From: Sinorhizobium meliloti 4H41
GTDB taxonomy: Bacteria > Pseudomonadota > Alphaproteobacteria > Rhizobiales > Rhizobiaceae
Reading direction: 5' to 3'
DNA: 64,000 nt
Assembly (NCBI RefSeq): GCF_000375585.1
Contig: NZ_AQWP01000002.1
Location: 992,001 to 1,056,000, forward strand
Positions 1 to 8,766 of this stretch are shown here, piece after piece. Position numbers and translations under genes: made by a program. How positions within the stretch are numbered: the first letter of the stretch is position 1; every line of letters starts with the position of its first letter. Below the pieces are notes generated by a model, which saw only the letters and a program-made list of their open reading frames with translations, did no database searches and was not told the DNA's origin.

Positions 1-380
1 GCGAGTGCGATTGCCGCCATCAGCGAACCGACGCCGAGCAGGTTATGGCCGCAGCCATGGCCACTGGCACCTTCGACAAGCGGCTTCGCCTCGGCGATCC
101 CGGCCGTCTGGCTCATGCCGGCGAGTGCATCGAATTCCCCCAGAAAGGCTATCACCGGCTTGCCGCTGCCGGACTCGCCGATGAAGGCCGTGTCCATGCC
201 CGCCACGCTGCGCCGAACGGAAAAATCATTGTCTTCGAGAGCCTTGGCAAGCAGCCCGGACGAGCGCTGCTCCTCGAATTTCAGCTCGGCGAAATCCCAG
301 ATGCTGTCGCTCAAGCGGGTAAACTCCGGTTTCATCGATTCGATCGCCGTGGCGATCGAGATCACGTCCTCTCGGTTCAT
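1..380 (-). CDS. M20-family metallo-amidohydrolase, AbgB-like (3' part cut off by window edge)
   Basis: This gene runs off the left edge, so only about the first 126 residues are visible, from the ATG ending at 380. The visible part carries the motif HGCGHNLLG, the first zinc-binding segment of M20 peptidases and amidohydrolases, and most resembles the aminobenzoyl-glutamate utilisation protein B (AbgB) and indole-acetyl-amino-acid hydrolase group, which cleave amide-linked amino acid conjugates in the cytoplasm. It is the last gene of the minus-strand peptide importer operon, 160 bp after the binding-protein stop codon, so it probably hydrolyses the imported compound. The family call is firm; the substrate is inference. 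The metal ligands beyond this segment lie outside the window. Confidence 0.8.
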   Translation of the reverse strand, partial: MNREDVISIATAIESMKPEFTRLSDSIWDFAELKFEEQRSSGLLAKALEDNDFSVRRSVAGMDTAFIGESGSGKPVIAFLGEFDALAGMSQTAGIAEAKPLVEGASGHGCGHNLLGVGSLMAAIAL

Positions 381-437
381 GACATGTCCTCGTATTTCGA
401 AGGGCGGGCGCAGGAGATCGCCGGCGCCTGCAGCGCA

Positions 438-457
438 GCGCGTCTTTTCAGACGCGC
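438..457 (-). other. Intergenic stem-loop after the peptide-binding-protein gene
   Basis: Arms GCGCGTCT and AGACGCGC pair perfectly over 8 bp around a 4-base loop. No T-run follows in the direction of transcription, so it is more likely an mRNA-stabilising or processing hairpin between the binding-protein and M20 genes than a terminator. Confidence 0.6.
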
Positions 458-540
458 AAAGGTCGCTTCACCGGGTCGGTCCGATGGGTGATGGATTGGC
501 CGGGTCGGTGTTCTGCCGCCCGGCGCAGGCGATCAGGGGG

Positions 541-2085
541 CTAGTCGGCGACCGACACCTCCCAAAGGCGGGCGTTCGACTGCCAGACCGGCTGGCCCTT
601 CAGCTTCCTGGTCGCGCCCCAGACATCGACCATGTCGTAAAGGAAGATGCCCGGCATTTCCTTCAGCATGAGCTCGTGGAACTCGTCGAAGATCTTCTGG
701 CGCTTGCCCTGATCAGCCTCGGCATAGGCTGCGTTCATCAGTTCGATAGCCTTCGGATCGTCCCACATCAGGGAAGCGTTCTCGTCCTTGTCGCCAACGT
801 AGAAGGAATACATCAGGGCGGGGTCGAGACGCGGCGCGACCGACTGCGAAATGACCTGGTAATTGCCGGAACGGCGGCGGTCGACCTGGGTTGCGTAGTC
901 CAGAACCTCGATCTGTACGTTGAGGCCGGCCTGCTGCATCATCGCATGCGCCATGACGGCGGCCGGGAAGCTCGGCACGTTGCCGCGCTTGTTGGCGATG
1001 ATCGAGATCGGCTCGCCGTTGTAGCCCGCATCCGCCAGCTCCTTCTTGGCGGCCTCGATGTCATAGGGAAGACGCTTCTTCTGCGTTTCGCTGAAATAGA
1101 CCGAGTCCTGCGACACCATCGAGCCGTTCGCCTCGCCCGTGCCGTTGGAGGCGGCAGCAACGAGCTGATCCAGATCGAGCGCCATCGCCATGGCGCGGCG
1201 CACGCCCGGATTGCTCAGGACCTTGTCGCGGGTCTGAATGTAGAAGAGGTTCTTGCCGTTGTTGCGCGCGACGATCAATCGCATCGTTTCGCTCGACTGG
1301 AATTCGGGAATGAGATCCGGCGAGATTTCCGCCGTGTCGAGCACACCGGATTCCAGGCCTGCCTTCACGGTCGAGGCATCCGGAATGACCATGAATTTGA
1401 CACCGTCTGCAAGGGGCCGCTTCGAACCGACCATGCCATCCGGCTTTCCATCGTTTGCCGGCGATACATAATCCGCGAATTTCTCGAGATGGATGTACTC
1501 GCCTTTCTTCCATTCCCCCCACATGAAGGGGCCGGTCCCGATCGGCTGGACGAAGCTGCCGTCGGCAGCGACGGATTCAGGCGAAATCATGCCGGTAAAG
1601 CCGCATTCGGGACGCGACATCAGGCCAAGGAAAACGGCCGACGGCTTTGCGAGCGTGATCTCGACGGTTGCCGCATCTGTGGCCTTGACGCCGGCTACAG
1701 GCGCGGCCCCGCCTTCTGCGAAATCTTTCAGGCAGGTCCACTTCGTCTCGGGCTTGAGGTAGCGCGTCCAGTTCCACACCACGTCGTCGGCCGTCATCGG
1801 TTTGCCGTTGTGGAATTTCACGTCGGTGCGCAGCTTGAACGTATAGGTCAGCCCATCGGCCGACATCTCGAAGCTCTTGGCTAGGAGCGGCTTCACTTCG
1901 CCGACATTGTTGTAGCCGACGAGGCCTTCGACGATGTGAAGGATGATGCTGTCGGTATTGCCGTCGCGGTTGACGCCCGGATTGTTGCTGCGCAGATCTG
2001 AGCTCTGCGCGATCGTGATGTCGCGTGCTGCTGCCATATTGGCCGTGGCGAGCAGTGCGGCGCCCGCAAGAAGAAGCTTTCTCAT
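541..2085 (-). CDS. ABC transporter substrate-binding protein, family 5 (peptide type)
   Basis: This periplasmic binding protein of 514 residues belongs to the DppA/OppA family (SBP_bac_5). It has a clear signal peptide (residues 1 to about 21, hydrophobic core followed by AAA-RD). The family-typical opening with Y-T-F-K-L-R near residue 80 and F-H-N-G-K-P-M-T-A-D-D-V-V-W follows. Length is normal for the family. It lies 23 bp downstream of the serine hydrolase gene and completes the importer encoded by the four upstream genes. Ligands of this family are peptides, opines, nickel or other small solutes; the neighbouring amidohydrolases favour a peptide-like or amide-linked ligand. Confidence 0.9.
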   Translation of the reverse strand: MRKLLLAGAALLATANMAAARDITIAQSSDLRSNNPGVNRDGNTDSIILHIVEGLVGYNNVGEVKPLLAKSFEMSADGLTYTFKLRTDVKFHNGKPMTADDVVWNWTRYLKPETKWTCLKDFAEGGAAPVAGVKATDAATVEITLAKPSAVFLGLMSRPECGFTGMISPESVAADGSFVQPIGTGPFMWGEWKKGEYIHLEKFADYVSPANDGKPDGMVGSKRPLADGVKFMVIPDASTVKAGLESGVLDTAEISPDLIPEFQSSETMRLIVARNNGKNLFYIQTRDKVLSNPGVRRAMAMALDLDQLVAAASNGTGEANGSMVSQDSVYFSETQKKRLPYDIEAAKKELADAGYNGEPISIIANKRGNVPSFPAAVMAHAMMQQAGLNVQIEVLDYATQVDRRRSGNYQVISQSVAPRLDPALMYSFYVGDKDENASLMWDDPKAIELMNAAYAEADQGKRQKIFDEFHELMLKEMPGIFLYDMVDVWGATRKLKGQPVWQSNARLWEVSVAD

Positions 2086-2108
2086 TGTTCTACCCTCTTT
2101 ATTGATCG

Positions 2109-2972
2109 TTATGAGTGGAATCCGTCCCAGCAGGCACGCGAAAGCCTGCCGATCGTCTCGAGCGCCATCGTGTAACCCGGTGTGCCGTCCGGCATGACCT
2201 GCGGCACTTCGTCGGTATAGGCGGAGATGATGTAGAAGGGGGCGCCGTCGCGATAGACGATGCCGGCATTCATGCGGCCGCGCTTACCCGTGCCGCCCTT
2301 GTGCGCAACCACCGTGCCGAACGGCAGGCGCGACGGAATGGCATAGCGCAGGATCTGGTTCTTCAGAGTCTGCAAGGCATAGGCGCACAACTGCGGCGAT
2401 GTGCCGAGCTTCGCAATCGCCTCGGGAGAGGTCTGCGCGTCCAGGATCGTCTGCAGCAGGAAGGCCTGGTCGCGGGCTGTCGTGGTCGTGACCGAGGTCA
2501 GCGAATGGTCCGGCGGCAGGGCCAGCGGCGGAATGAGGAAGCGATGATGCGTACCGTGCATGCCGATCGATTTGCAGTAGCTGTCCACTTCCTCCAGCGT
2601 CAGACGCTCGAACACCATCTTGGTGCAGACATTGTCGCTCAGCACCATCATACCGGTTATCGCGTCGCGCAACGAAATCACGATCCCGGGCGTCAAATAC
2701 CGGAACATGCCGCTGGCGACTTCCTCGGCAAAGCGGGCTTCGTAGGTGATGGGCTCGTCGAGATCCAGCCGCCCCTCGTGCACCGCCTTCAGCGCCGCCA
2801 TCATGATCGAGGTCTTGCGCGTGCTGGCAGAAGGCGTTTCCTCGTCGGCCCCGCGTTCGATCGTCTCTCCGGTCCTGAGGTTGCGCACAACGAAGCGTGT
2901 CACGAAAGGCTGCGCGTCGCAGATCTCCGCAAGCCTTTCCTTCACCGGGCCAAGATCGGTTAGCCTATCCAC
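2109..2972 (-). CDS. Cytoplasmic serine hydrolase of the class A beta-lactamase fold
   Basis: The 287-residue protein has the active-site set of class A beta-lactamase-like enzymes: S50-T-R-K53 (SxxK), S112-D-N114 (SDN) and H-K-G-G-T-G near residue 235 in place of KTG. It has no signal peptide, unlike true beta-lactamases, which act in the periplasm. I see no ExxLN motif at the usual omega-loop position, so the glutamate that deacylates penicillin adducts seems absent. It lies between the transporter ATPase gene (1 bp gap) and the binding-protein gene, so it is probably a peptidase or amidase acting on the imported compound. The fold is well supported; the role is inference. Confidence 0.8.
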   Translation of the reverse strand: MDRLTDLGPVKERLAEICDAQPFVTRFVVRNLRTGETIERGADEETPSASTRKTSIMMAALKAVHEGRLDLDEPITYEARFAEEVASGMFRYLTPGIVISLRDAITGMMVLSDNVCTKMVFERLTLEEVDSYCKSIGMHGTHHRFLIPPLALPPDHSLTSVTTTTARDQAFLLQTILDAQTSPEAIAKLGTSPQLCAYALQTLKNQILRYAIPSRLPFGTVVAHKGGTGKRGRMNAGIVYRDGAPFYIISAYTDEVPQVMPDGTPGYTMALETIGRLSRACWDGFHS

Positions 2973-2973
2973 A

Positions 2974-4602
2974 TCAATTCTCCAGACGCCATTTGAGTGT
3001 CACGCCGCCCTTTTCGTTCTGGTCGAGGGCGGGAATGGCCGAGAGAAGCCGGCGCGTATAGGCTTCCTTCGGACTGTCGAAAATCGTGTCGCGATCTCCC
3101 TCCTCGATGATCCGGCCGTCCTGCATGACGACGACGCGGTCGGCCACCTGTTCGACGACGCCGAGGTCGTGACTGATGAACAGGCAGGAAAAGCCGTAGC
3201 GTTTTTGCAGATCCGAGAAGAGATCGAGGACCTGCGCCCTGACCGTCACGTCGAGCGCGGATACCGGTTCGTCCGCGATCAGGAAGCGCGGGCGCCGCGC
3301 GATCGCACGCGCAATGGCGACGCGTTGGCGCTGACCTCCGGAGAGTTCGTGCGCATAGCGGCCGGCATAGTCGACCCCGAGGCCGACTTCCTCCAGCGTT
3401 TCCAGGGTACGCTTGCGCTTGGCCTTGCCATCGAGGCCCGGGACCAGCCTCAGCGCCTCCTCGACCAGCGCGTCGATGGTCATGCGCGGATCGAGCGATG
3501 AATAGGGATCCTGGAACACCATCTGGCAGTTGAGCCGATAATCGGTCCAGTTTTCGGTGCGCGGCCGTCCCTGGAACTGGATGCGGCCCTCGCTTTCCGT
3601 GACGAGACCGGCAATGGTTCGGCCGAGCGTCGTCTTGCCGGAACCGGAACCGCCGACGAGTGCCACGACCTCGCCCTCGTGAATGTCGATGCTGACGCCA
3701 TGCAGCGCGCGCTTCGGCCTGTTCTTCCTGAACAGCGACTTTCGGCCCGCATAGTCCACGATGATATCGCGGGCCGAGATCATGGGCACCCTCGTCATGT
3801 CGATCTGGCGCGCCCGGCCGCGGAAGGGCAGCGAGGAGAGGAGCTTCTTTGTGTAGGGGTGCTGCGGTGCCTTGAGCAGGTCCTCGGTCCGGCCCTGTTC
3901 CACGATCGAGCCCTTTTCCATCACGACGATACGGCTCGTGTAGCGCGCCACCATCGGAAGATCGTGGCTGATCAGCAAAACGGCCGTACCTTCCGCCCGC
4001 GTCAGTTCCACCATCAGTTCCATCACGTCGCGCTGGATGACGGCATCGAGTGCAGTGGTCGGCTCATCGGCAATCAGCAGCGACGGCTTCAAGAGCATGA
4101 CGGAGGCGAGCATGATGCGCTGGCGCATGCCGCCCGAAAACTCGTGCGGATAGGAGGCAAGCGCCCCCTCCGGATCGCGGATTCCGACCCGCTTCAACAT
4201 GTCGAGGATGAGGGAGCGTCGCTCCTGCGCCGAGGCCTTGGTGTGCAGGATGAGGCCTTCCTCCAGCTGCCGGCCGATCGTCATCGACGGGTTGAGCGAG
4301 GTCATCGGCTCCTGGAAGACGACGCCGATCTCTGCACCGCGCAGATGGCGAAGCTCATTTTCCTTCATCTTCAGCACGTCGCGGCCCCTGTAGGACACCG
4401 ACCCGCCGGCGACCTTGACGGTCGGCGGCAGCAGCGAGATCAGCGCTCGGGTCGCCAGCGTCTTGCCGGAGCCGCTTTCGCCGACGATGCCGAAGATCTC
4501 GCCCGGCGCGAGGTCGAAGGAGACCGACTTGACGACCTGATGGCCGGTTCTTGCGACTTCAAGCGCAAGGCCGCAGACGGTGAGAAGCTTGTCCATCGTC
4601 AT
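2974..4602 (-). CDS. Peptide ABC transporter ATPase, two fused nucleotide-binding domains
   Basis: This 542-residue protein joins DppD-like and DppF-like ATPases in one chain, as in GsiA. Domain 1 has Walker A G-E-S-G-S-G-K47-T, a variant signature F-S-G-G-M-R-Q-R and Walker B ending L-L-I-A-D-E-P, followed by the oligopeptide-transporter tail motif H-P-Y-T-K-K. Domain 2 has its own Walker A (G-G-S-G-S-G-K-T), a canonical L-S-G-G-Q signature and F-L-I-A-D-E-P. I chose the ATG ending at 4602 because it overlaps the stop of the upstream permease by 4 bp (ATGA); the open frame extends further upstream only through the permease gene. It powers import through the adjacent permeases at the inner membrane. 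Confidence 0.92.
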   Translation of the reverse strand: MTMDKLLTVCGLALEVARTGHQVVKSVSFDLAPGEIFGIVGESGSGKTLATRALISLLPPTVKVAGGSVSYRGRDVLKMKENELRHLRGAEIGVVFQEPMTSLNPSMTIGRQLEEGLILHTKASAQERRSLILDMLKRVGIRDPEGALASYPHEFSGGMRQRIMLASVMLLKPSLLIADEPTTALDAVIQRDVMELMVELTRAEGTAVLLISHDLPMVARYTSRIVVMEKGSIVEQGRTEDLLKAPQHPYTKKLLSSLPFRGRARQIDMTRVPMISARDIIVDYAGRKSLFRKNRPKRALHGVSIDIHEGEVVALVGGSGSGKTTLGRTIAGLVTESEGRIQFQGRPRTENWTDYRLNCQMVFQDPYSSLDPRMTIDALVEEALRLVPGLDGKAKRKRTLETLEEVGLGVDYAGRYAHELSGGQRQRVAIARAIARRPRFLIADEPVSALDVTVRAQVLDLFSDLQKRYGFSCLFISHDLGVVEQVADRVVVMQDGRIIEEGDRDTIFDSPKEAYTRRLLSAIPALDQNEKGGVTLKWRLEN

Positions 4603-5417
4603 TTCAGGCCCCTCATGCGCGGGTCGAGCCGGTCGCGGAGCGCGTCGCCCAGAAGATTGATGCCAAGCAGCGTCAGCGCGATGCACAGGCCGGGGAACAA
4701 TCCGAGCCATGCGGCCTGCTGGAGGAATGGCCGCCCGGCCGCCAGCATGTTGCCCCAGGTCGGCGCCGGAGGCGGCACGCCGAGGCCCAGAAACGAGAGC
4801 GCGCTTTCCGACAGGATGGCCCAGCCGAACATGGAGGTGGCGAGAACCGTGATCGGCGCCACGCAATTCGGCAGGATATGGCGCAACATCGTATAAAGTT
4901 CGCCATTTCCCATCACCCGCGAGGCCTCGATGAACTCCCGCTCCCTCAGCGAAAGCACGGCGCCGCGCACGACGCGCGCCATGGAAGGCGTATAGGCGAT
5001 GCCGAGCGCGAAAATGATGCCGTACTGGTTGGCGCCGAAAACGGCGAGCAGCCCGAGCGCCAGCAATATGCCGGGAAAAGCGAGAAGCGCGTTGTTGACA
5101 GCCATGATGATGCCGTCCACCCAGCCGCGCGCATAACCGCTGATGAGGCCTATGAGCGTCCCCCAGACAGTGGCGAAGCCGACGGTGAGCGCGCCGATCC
5201 AGACGCTGGCTCGGGCGCCGACCATCAGGCGGCTCAAGACGTCCCGGCCGAATTCGTCGGTGCCGAGCAGATGCGCGCTGCCGGGAGCTGCAAGCCGCGC
5301 GGTGAAGGAGAGCTTCATCGGGTCGAAGGGTGTCCAGAAGAGACCGACGGCAGCGGTGACGATCAGGGTGGCGATCAGGATGCCGCCGATCAGTCCGTTG
5401 AGGGTGAAGTTTTTCAT
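4599..5417 (-). CDS. Peptide ABC transporter permease, DppC-like
   Basis: This inner-membrane permease of 272 residues belongs to the BPD_transp_1 family, DppC/OppC branch. Features include an N-terminal transmembrane segment, the periplasmic L-L-G-T-D-E-F-G-R-D motif typical of DppC proteins, several further hydrophobic helices, and a C-terminal G-D-A-L-R-D-R-L-D-P-R sequence. The start at 5417 gives a 4-bp ATGA overlap with the upstream permease and removes a non-hydrophobic arginine-rich extension. It pairs with the DppB-like permease to form the channel. Confidence 0.92.
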   Translation of the reverse strand: MKNFTLNGLIGGILIATLIVTAAVGLFWTPFDPMKLSFTARLAAPGSAHLLGTDEFGRDVLSRLMVGARASVWIGALTVGFATVWGTLIGLISGYARGWVDGIIMAVNNALLAFPGILLALGLLAVFGANQYGIIFALGIAYTPSMARVVRGAVLSLREREFIEASRVMGNGELYTMLRHILPNCVAPITVLATSMFGWAILSESALSFLGLGVPPPAPTWGNMLAAGRPFLQQAAWLGLFPGLCIALTLLGINLLGDALRDRLDPRMRGLK

Positions 5418-6358
5418 TCGGCGACAACACGCGGATCGAAGAGAGGGTAGAGAAGGTCGACGACGAGGTTGACCAGCACATAGGAGAGCGAAACGAACAG
5501 AAGGCATCCCTGGATGACCGGGTAGTCGCGCGCGAAAATGCTGTCCACCATCAGTCGGCCGAGCCCCGGAATGGTGAAGACCGTCTCGATGACGGCAATG
5601 CCGCCCAGCAGATTGCCCAGGATGAGGCCGATCATCGTCCAGGTCGGACCGAAGGCGTTCTTGAACGCATGGCGCCAGAGCACGGCGCTTTCCGACAGCC
5701 CTTTCGCACGGGCGTGGGTAATGTAGTCGAGACGCAGCACTTCCAACGTGGAGGCACGCGCCATGCGGATCAGCACTCCCGCTTCATGGATGACCAGCGT
5801 CACGACGGGCAGGACGAGATAGAGCAGACCGGCGGTCAGATTGTCGCCGATCGAGACATAGCCCAGAACAGGCAGCCAGCCGAGTTCAAGCCCGAAAAGC
5901 AACAGCAGCAGCAAGCCGAGCCAGAAGGTCGGGATGGACAGAAGAACCGTTGCCGTTCCAACCAGAGCCAGGTCCGTCAGGCTATTCTGACGCCACGCGG
6001 CAATTACGCCGGCCGGTACGGCAATCAGGCTTGCCAGAAGCACGGCGACGACCACGATCTCCGCACTCACCAGAAAGCGCGAAACGACCAGCGGCAGCAC
6101 GGCCTCGTCATTGACGATCGAGCGGCCGAAATCGCCTCGCAGCACATCGCCGGCCCAGATCAGGAATTGTTGGGGCATGGACTTGTCGAGACCGAGCTCC
6201 ACGCGCATTGCTGCGATCTGATCGGGCTGAGCCATGTCCCCCAGCATCAGCGCGGCGGGGTCACCGGGAATGAAGCGGATCAGTGCAAAGACCGCCACGG
6301 CGACAAGCACGATCGTCGGAATCGCCATCATCAGACGGCTCAGGATAAAGCGTAGCAT
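5414..6358 (-). CDS. Peptide ABC transporter permease, DppB-like
   Basis: This 314-residue integral membrane protein is the DppB/OppB-type permease. It opens with a transmembrane helix (residues about 8-28) followed by F-I-P-G-D-P-A, a hallmark of this branch, and carries the cytoplasmic E-A-A-like loop with Y-I-T-H-A-R-A-K-G-L-S. It is the first gene of the operon permease-permease-ATPase-hydrolase-binding protein-amidohydrolase, with ATGA coupling to the next gene. The promoter probably lies in the 179-bp gap between this gene and lysR, where a strong dyad is found at 6437-6466. Confidence 0.92.
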   Translation of the reverse strand: MLRFILSRLMMAIPTIVLVAVAVFALIRFIPGDPAALMLGDMAQPDQIAAMRVELGLDKSMPQQFLIWAGDVLRGDFGRSIVNDEAVLPLVVSRFLVSAEIVVVAVLLASLIAVPAGVIAAWRQNSLTDLALVGTATVLLSIPTFWLGLLLLLLFGLELGWLPVLGYVSIGDNLTAGLLYLVLPVVTLVIHEAGVLIRMARASTLEVLRLDYITHARAKGLSESAVLWRHAFKNAFGPTWTMIGLILGNLLGGIAVIETVFTIPGLGRLMVDSIFARDYPVIQGCLLFVSLSYVLVNLVVDLLYPLFDPRVVAE

Positions 6359-6436
6359 CGGTTCCCCACGATTGATGGTCGAGTTGAAATCGAGCCATCA
6401 TCGGCTTCTTCGGCCCAGACTATGCGGGAATGAGGA

Positions 6437-6466
6437 ATGACGCGCAATATTATGCATATTCGTCAT
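6437..6466. promoter_or_regulatory. Candidate LysR-type operator upstream of the peptide importer operon
   Basis: A perfect inner dyad AATAT-N5-ATATT (6446-6460) fits the T-N11-A rule for LysR regulators. It is flanked by a second inverted pair ATGACG (6437-6442) and CGTCAT (6461-6466). It lies 79-108 bp upstream of the first permease start and just downstream of the lysR gene. The direct repeat TATGCGGG also occurs on both sides (6421-6428 and 6472-6479). Confidence 0.5.
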
Positions 6467-6537
6467 AGCCTTATGCGGGCTTTGGAAGATTGCGGAGCAA
6501 TGGAACTGAGGGCTCAAAAAGAGCCAGTATTTTGCTT

Positions 6538-7443
6538 TTATTGATCTTCTTGCGAAAGTCGGATCTGCTTCTTCAGGGCGTCGCTGAGTGCCTGGGCGGC
6601 GATGGAGAGCGGAACTCCGGCGGCACGCACCAATCCGAATTCCTGTGTCGCGCGAGGCACGAACGGCCGGTATACGACGGGCAGGTGACGGTAGAGATTC
6701 GCATAGAAGCTGCTGATGATCGACACGCCCAGTCCATGCGCGACATAGGAGCACGCCGAACTGTTGGTGTGGGTTTCGATCTTGACCATCTGCTTTACCC
6801 CCGCCCGCTGAAAGGCCTGGTCGAGCGCCATGCGGTTCGGCCGCTGCCGACCGATCAGGATGAGCGGCACGTTTCGCAGATGCTTGATGGTGATCTCGGG
6901 CAATTCGGCAAGCGAGTGATCCTTCGGAACGACGCAGACGCTTTCACCGCTCGCAACCTTGTCGATTGCAATGCCCGGCCCCGTTTCGCCTTCGATACGT
7001 AAAAAACCGAGGTCGATCACGCGTTCCTCGACCAGTTTGGTGATCGCCGTGGTCGTCTCGAAGAACGTTTCGATGCGAACGCCTGGAAAATCCCTGACAT
7101 AGTCGATCAACATGGCGGGTGCGAAATTTTCCCACATGCTGCTCGGCAGCCCGATGCGGACGATCTCCGGCCCGGAGGAGCCGTTGCGAAGATCCTCCGC
7201 ATGGCCGGACATGCGCTCGATGGCCAGCAGGACGTTTTGCGCATCACGCCCAAGAACCGTCGCCTCCGGAGTCGGAATCAACCGGCCCTTGTCGCGGGCG
7301 AAAAGCGTGATGGCCAGATCGCTTTCAAGCTGCTGCAGCATGCGGCTCACTCCCGACTGGCTGAGACCCATGGCCTTCGCGGTCGCGATGGTCGAGCCGG
7401 TTGCAAGGAGTGTCCGCAGGACTTCCAGTTGCTTGATGTTCAT
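6538..7443 (-). CDS. LysR-family transcriptional regulator
   Basis: The 301-residue protein has the standard LysR layout: an N-terminal winged helix-turn-helix (residues about 1-60, with A-K-A-M-G-L-S-Q-S-G-V-S-R-M-L-Q-Q-L-E) and a C-terminal LysR substrate-binding domain from about residue 90. I set the start at the ATG ending at 7443, where the canonical M-N-I-K-Q-L begins; the upstream in-frame extension is not LysR-like. It is transcribed in the same direction as the peptide importer operon that starts 179 bp downstream, so it is the likely local regulator, though classical divergent arrangement is absent. The effector is unknown. Confidence 0.9.
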   Translation of the reverse strand: MNIKQLEVLRTLLATGSTIATAKAMGLSQSGVSRMLQQLESDLAITLFARDKGRLIPTPEATVLGRDAQNVLLAIERMSGHAEDLRNGSSGPEIVRIGLPSSMWENFAPAMLIDYVRDFPGVRIETFFETTTAITKLVEERVIDLGFLRIEGETGPGIAIDKVASGESVCVVPKDHSLAELPEITIKHLRNVPLILIGRQRPNRMALDQAFQRAGVKQMVKIETHTNSSACSYVAHGLGVSIISSFYANLYRHLPVVYRPFVPRATQEFGLVRAAGVPLSIAAQALSDALKKQIRLSQEDQ

Positions 7444-7569
7444 GGGGTCAACACCTTCGATGGCGGCATGTTCGTCCCGGCCAGCCGGAAATGCCCTGCT
7501 GGAAGGCCGGCGGTATCTTCGACAGAGGAAGCTCTTCGCCGCCGACAAAGCAATAGGTGAGCGTCAGAT

Positions 7570-7659
7570 AGAGCGTTTCACTGTGTCATTTAATGGCTGA
7601 AACGCTCTGTCGCTTTGAATCTACGCACTTCCTGACGGAAAACCGCGCACACTTTTCCG
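7570..7659. repeat. Composite rhizobial-type palindromic intergenic element
   Basis: Two hairpins sit side by side. The first has perfect 11-bp arms AGAGCGTTTCA (7570-7580) and TGAAACGCTCT (7598-7608). The second has arms CGGAAAA (7636-7642) and TTTTCCG (7653-7659) around a loop starting CCGCGCACAC. The second core is closely related to the tandem repeat at 11923-12083. Such mosaics resemble the RIME-type intergenic elements known from Rhizobium; exact class membership is not shown here. The rest of 7444-7707 contains no gene that I can support. Confidence 0.65.
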
Positions 7660-7707
7660 CCTCCGCTCTATTGCAGCGCCGGGCTCGAGGCTTGCTCTTC
7701 ATGGACC

Positions 7708-8763
7708 TCAAACGCGGGTCATGCTGCGACGGCGCCATTGGTCGAAGATCACCACGACCACGATGACGACGCCCTGCGCGATGCGCTGCCAGAACGGGCT
7801 GACATCGAGCAGGTTGAGGCCGTTACCGAGCACGCCGATGATGGCCGCGCCGATGATCGATCCCCACACACCGCCTTCGCCGCCGAAGAGATTGGTGCCG
7901 CCGATGACGACGGAGGCGATGGAACGCAGCTCCTCGCCATCCGCCATAAGCGCATTGGCGGAGTTGAGGCGCCCGACCAGGATGATACCCGCGATCGCCG
8001 CCAGCAGACCGGAAATGGCATAGGTCATGATCTTGGTCCGGGAAATGCTGATGCCGGACGAATGGGCGGCCGCACGGTTGCCGCCGACGGCATAGATCGC
8101 TCGCCCGAGCGCGGTGTAGCGAAGCACGTACCAGCCGGCAGCCGCGCAGAGGAGAGCGATGAGCGCGCTCACCGGCACGCCGAAGAGCTGGCCGCCGCCG
8201 ACCCAGATCAGGCCTTCGGGAAGTTGCCGGCCGGCATTGAAGGAGGGGACGGGCAGGCCGTCGGTGACCAGCAGCGCCGCGCCGCGGAACGCCGTCATCG
8301 TGCCGAGCGTCGCGATGAAATCCGGGATCTTGAACTTGGAGATGAGCCAGCCGTTGAGCGCACCGGCGCCCATGCCGATCAAAATCCCGATGAGGATCGC
8401 CACCGGCGGCGGCACGAAGCCGAAATCGATACCGAACAGCACGAGCGGCTGCGTGAGCAGGACGGCGGTTATCGAGGCGGAAAGCGCCGCAATGGCCGCG
8501 ACCGAGAGATCTATGCCGCCCGTCAGGATGACAAATGTCTGCCCGACCGCGAGAATGGCGACGAATGCGGACTGCCGTGCCACGTTGGAAAGGTTGTCGA
8601 ACGTCAAGAAGTTGGATGTGGCAAAGGCGAGATAGGCCATCAGCAGGACCAGGGCGATCAGCGGACCAGCCTGGAAGACGACCGCCTTCAACTTCGCCTT
8701 ACGGGCACCAGCCGCACCGGCCGGGATGTCCGGATTCTTTTCCGCACGCATATCCATTCCCAC
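7708..8763 (-). CDS. Ribose-type sugar ABC transporter permease (system 1)
   Basis: This 351-residue membrane protein belongs to the RbsC/BPD_transp_2 family. A hydrophilic N-terminus of about 30 residues precedes about ten hydrophobic segments. The family segment V-G-Q-T-F-V-I-L-T-G-G-I-D-L-S-V, which marks RbsC-type permeases, and a G-G-N-R-A-A-A-H-S-S-G-I loop are present. It is the last gene of a binding protein-ATPase-permease operon and starts 3 bp after the ATPase gene stops. An alternative start two codons in (ATG of M-D-M-R) is possible. The importer probably takes up a pentose, hexose or polyol. Confidence 0.92.
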   Translation of the reverse strand: MGMDMRAEKNPDIPAGAAGARKAKLKAVVFQAGPLIALVLLMAYLAFATSNFLTFDNLSNVARQSAFVAILAVGQTFVILTGGIDLSVAAIAALSASITAVLLTQPLVLFGIDFGFVPPPVAILIGILIGMGAGALNGWLISKFKIPDFIATLGTMTAFRGAALLVTDGLPVPSFNAGRQLPEGLIWVGGGQLFGVPVSALIALLCAAAGWYVLRYTALGRAIYAVGGNRAAAHSSGISISRTKIMTYAISGLLAAIAGIILVGRLNSANALMADGEELRSIASVVIGGTNLFGGEGGVWGSIIGAAIIGVLGNGLNLLDVSPFWQRIAQGVVIVVVVIFDQWRRRSMTRV

Positions 8764-8766
8764 TCC

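Noticed and set aside
115..1884. A 589-codon open frame on the plus strand
   Set aside because: It is antisense to the peptide-binding protein and M20 genes, is arginine- and histidine-rich and has no recognisable domain. High-GC codon bias commonly opens such frames.
2109..2972. Antibiotic-resistance beta-lactamase
   Set aside because: No signal peptide, no ExxLN motif, and operon context with peptide uptake. A resistance role is not supported.
4603..5481. N-terminal extension of the fused ATPase gene (frame open up to 5481)
   Set aside because: The extension overlaps the DppC-like permease in another frame and has no homology. The ATG at 4602 with ATGA overlap is the real start.
6511..6525. 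GGCTC-N5-GAGCC hairpin considered as the lysR terminator
   Set aside because: On the minus strand no T-run follows the stem, and the T-rich part lies on the wrong side for this gene.
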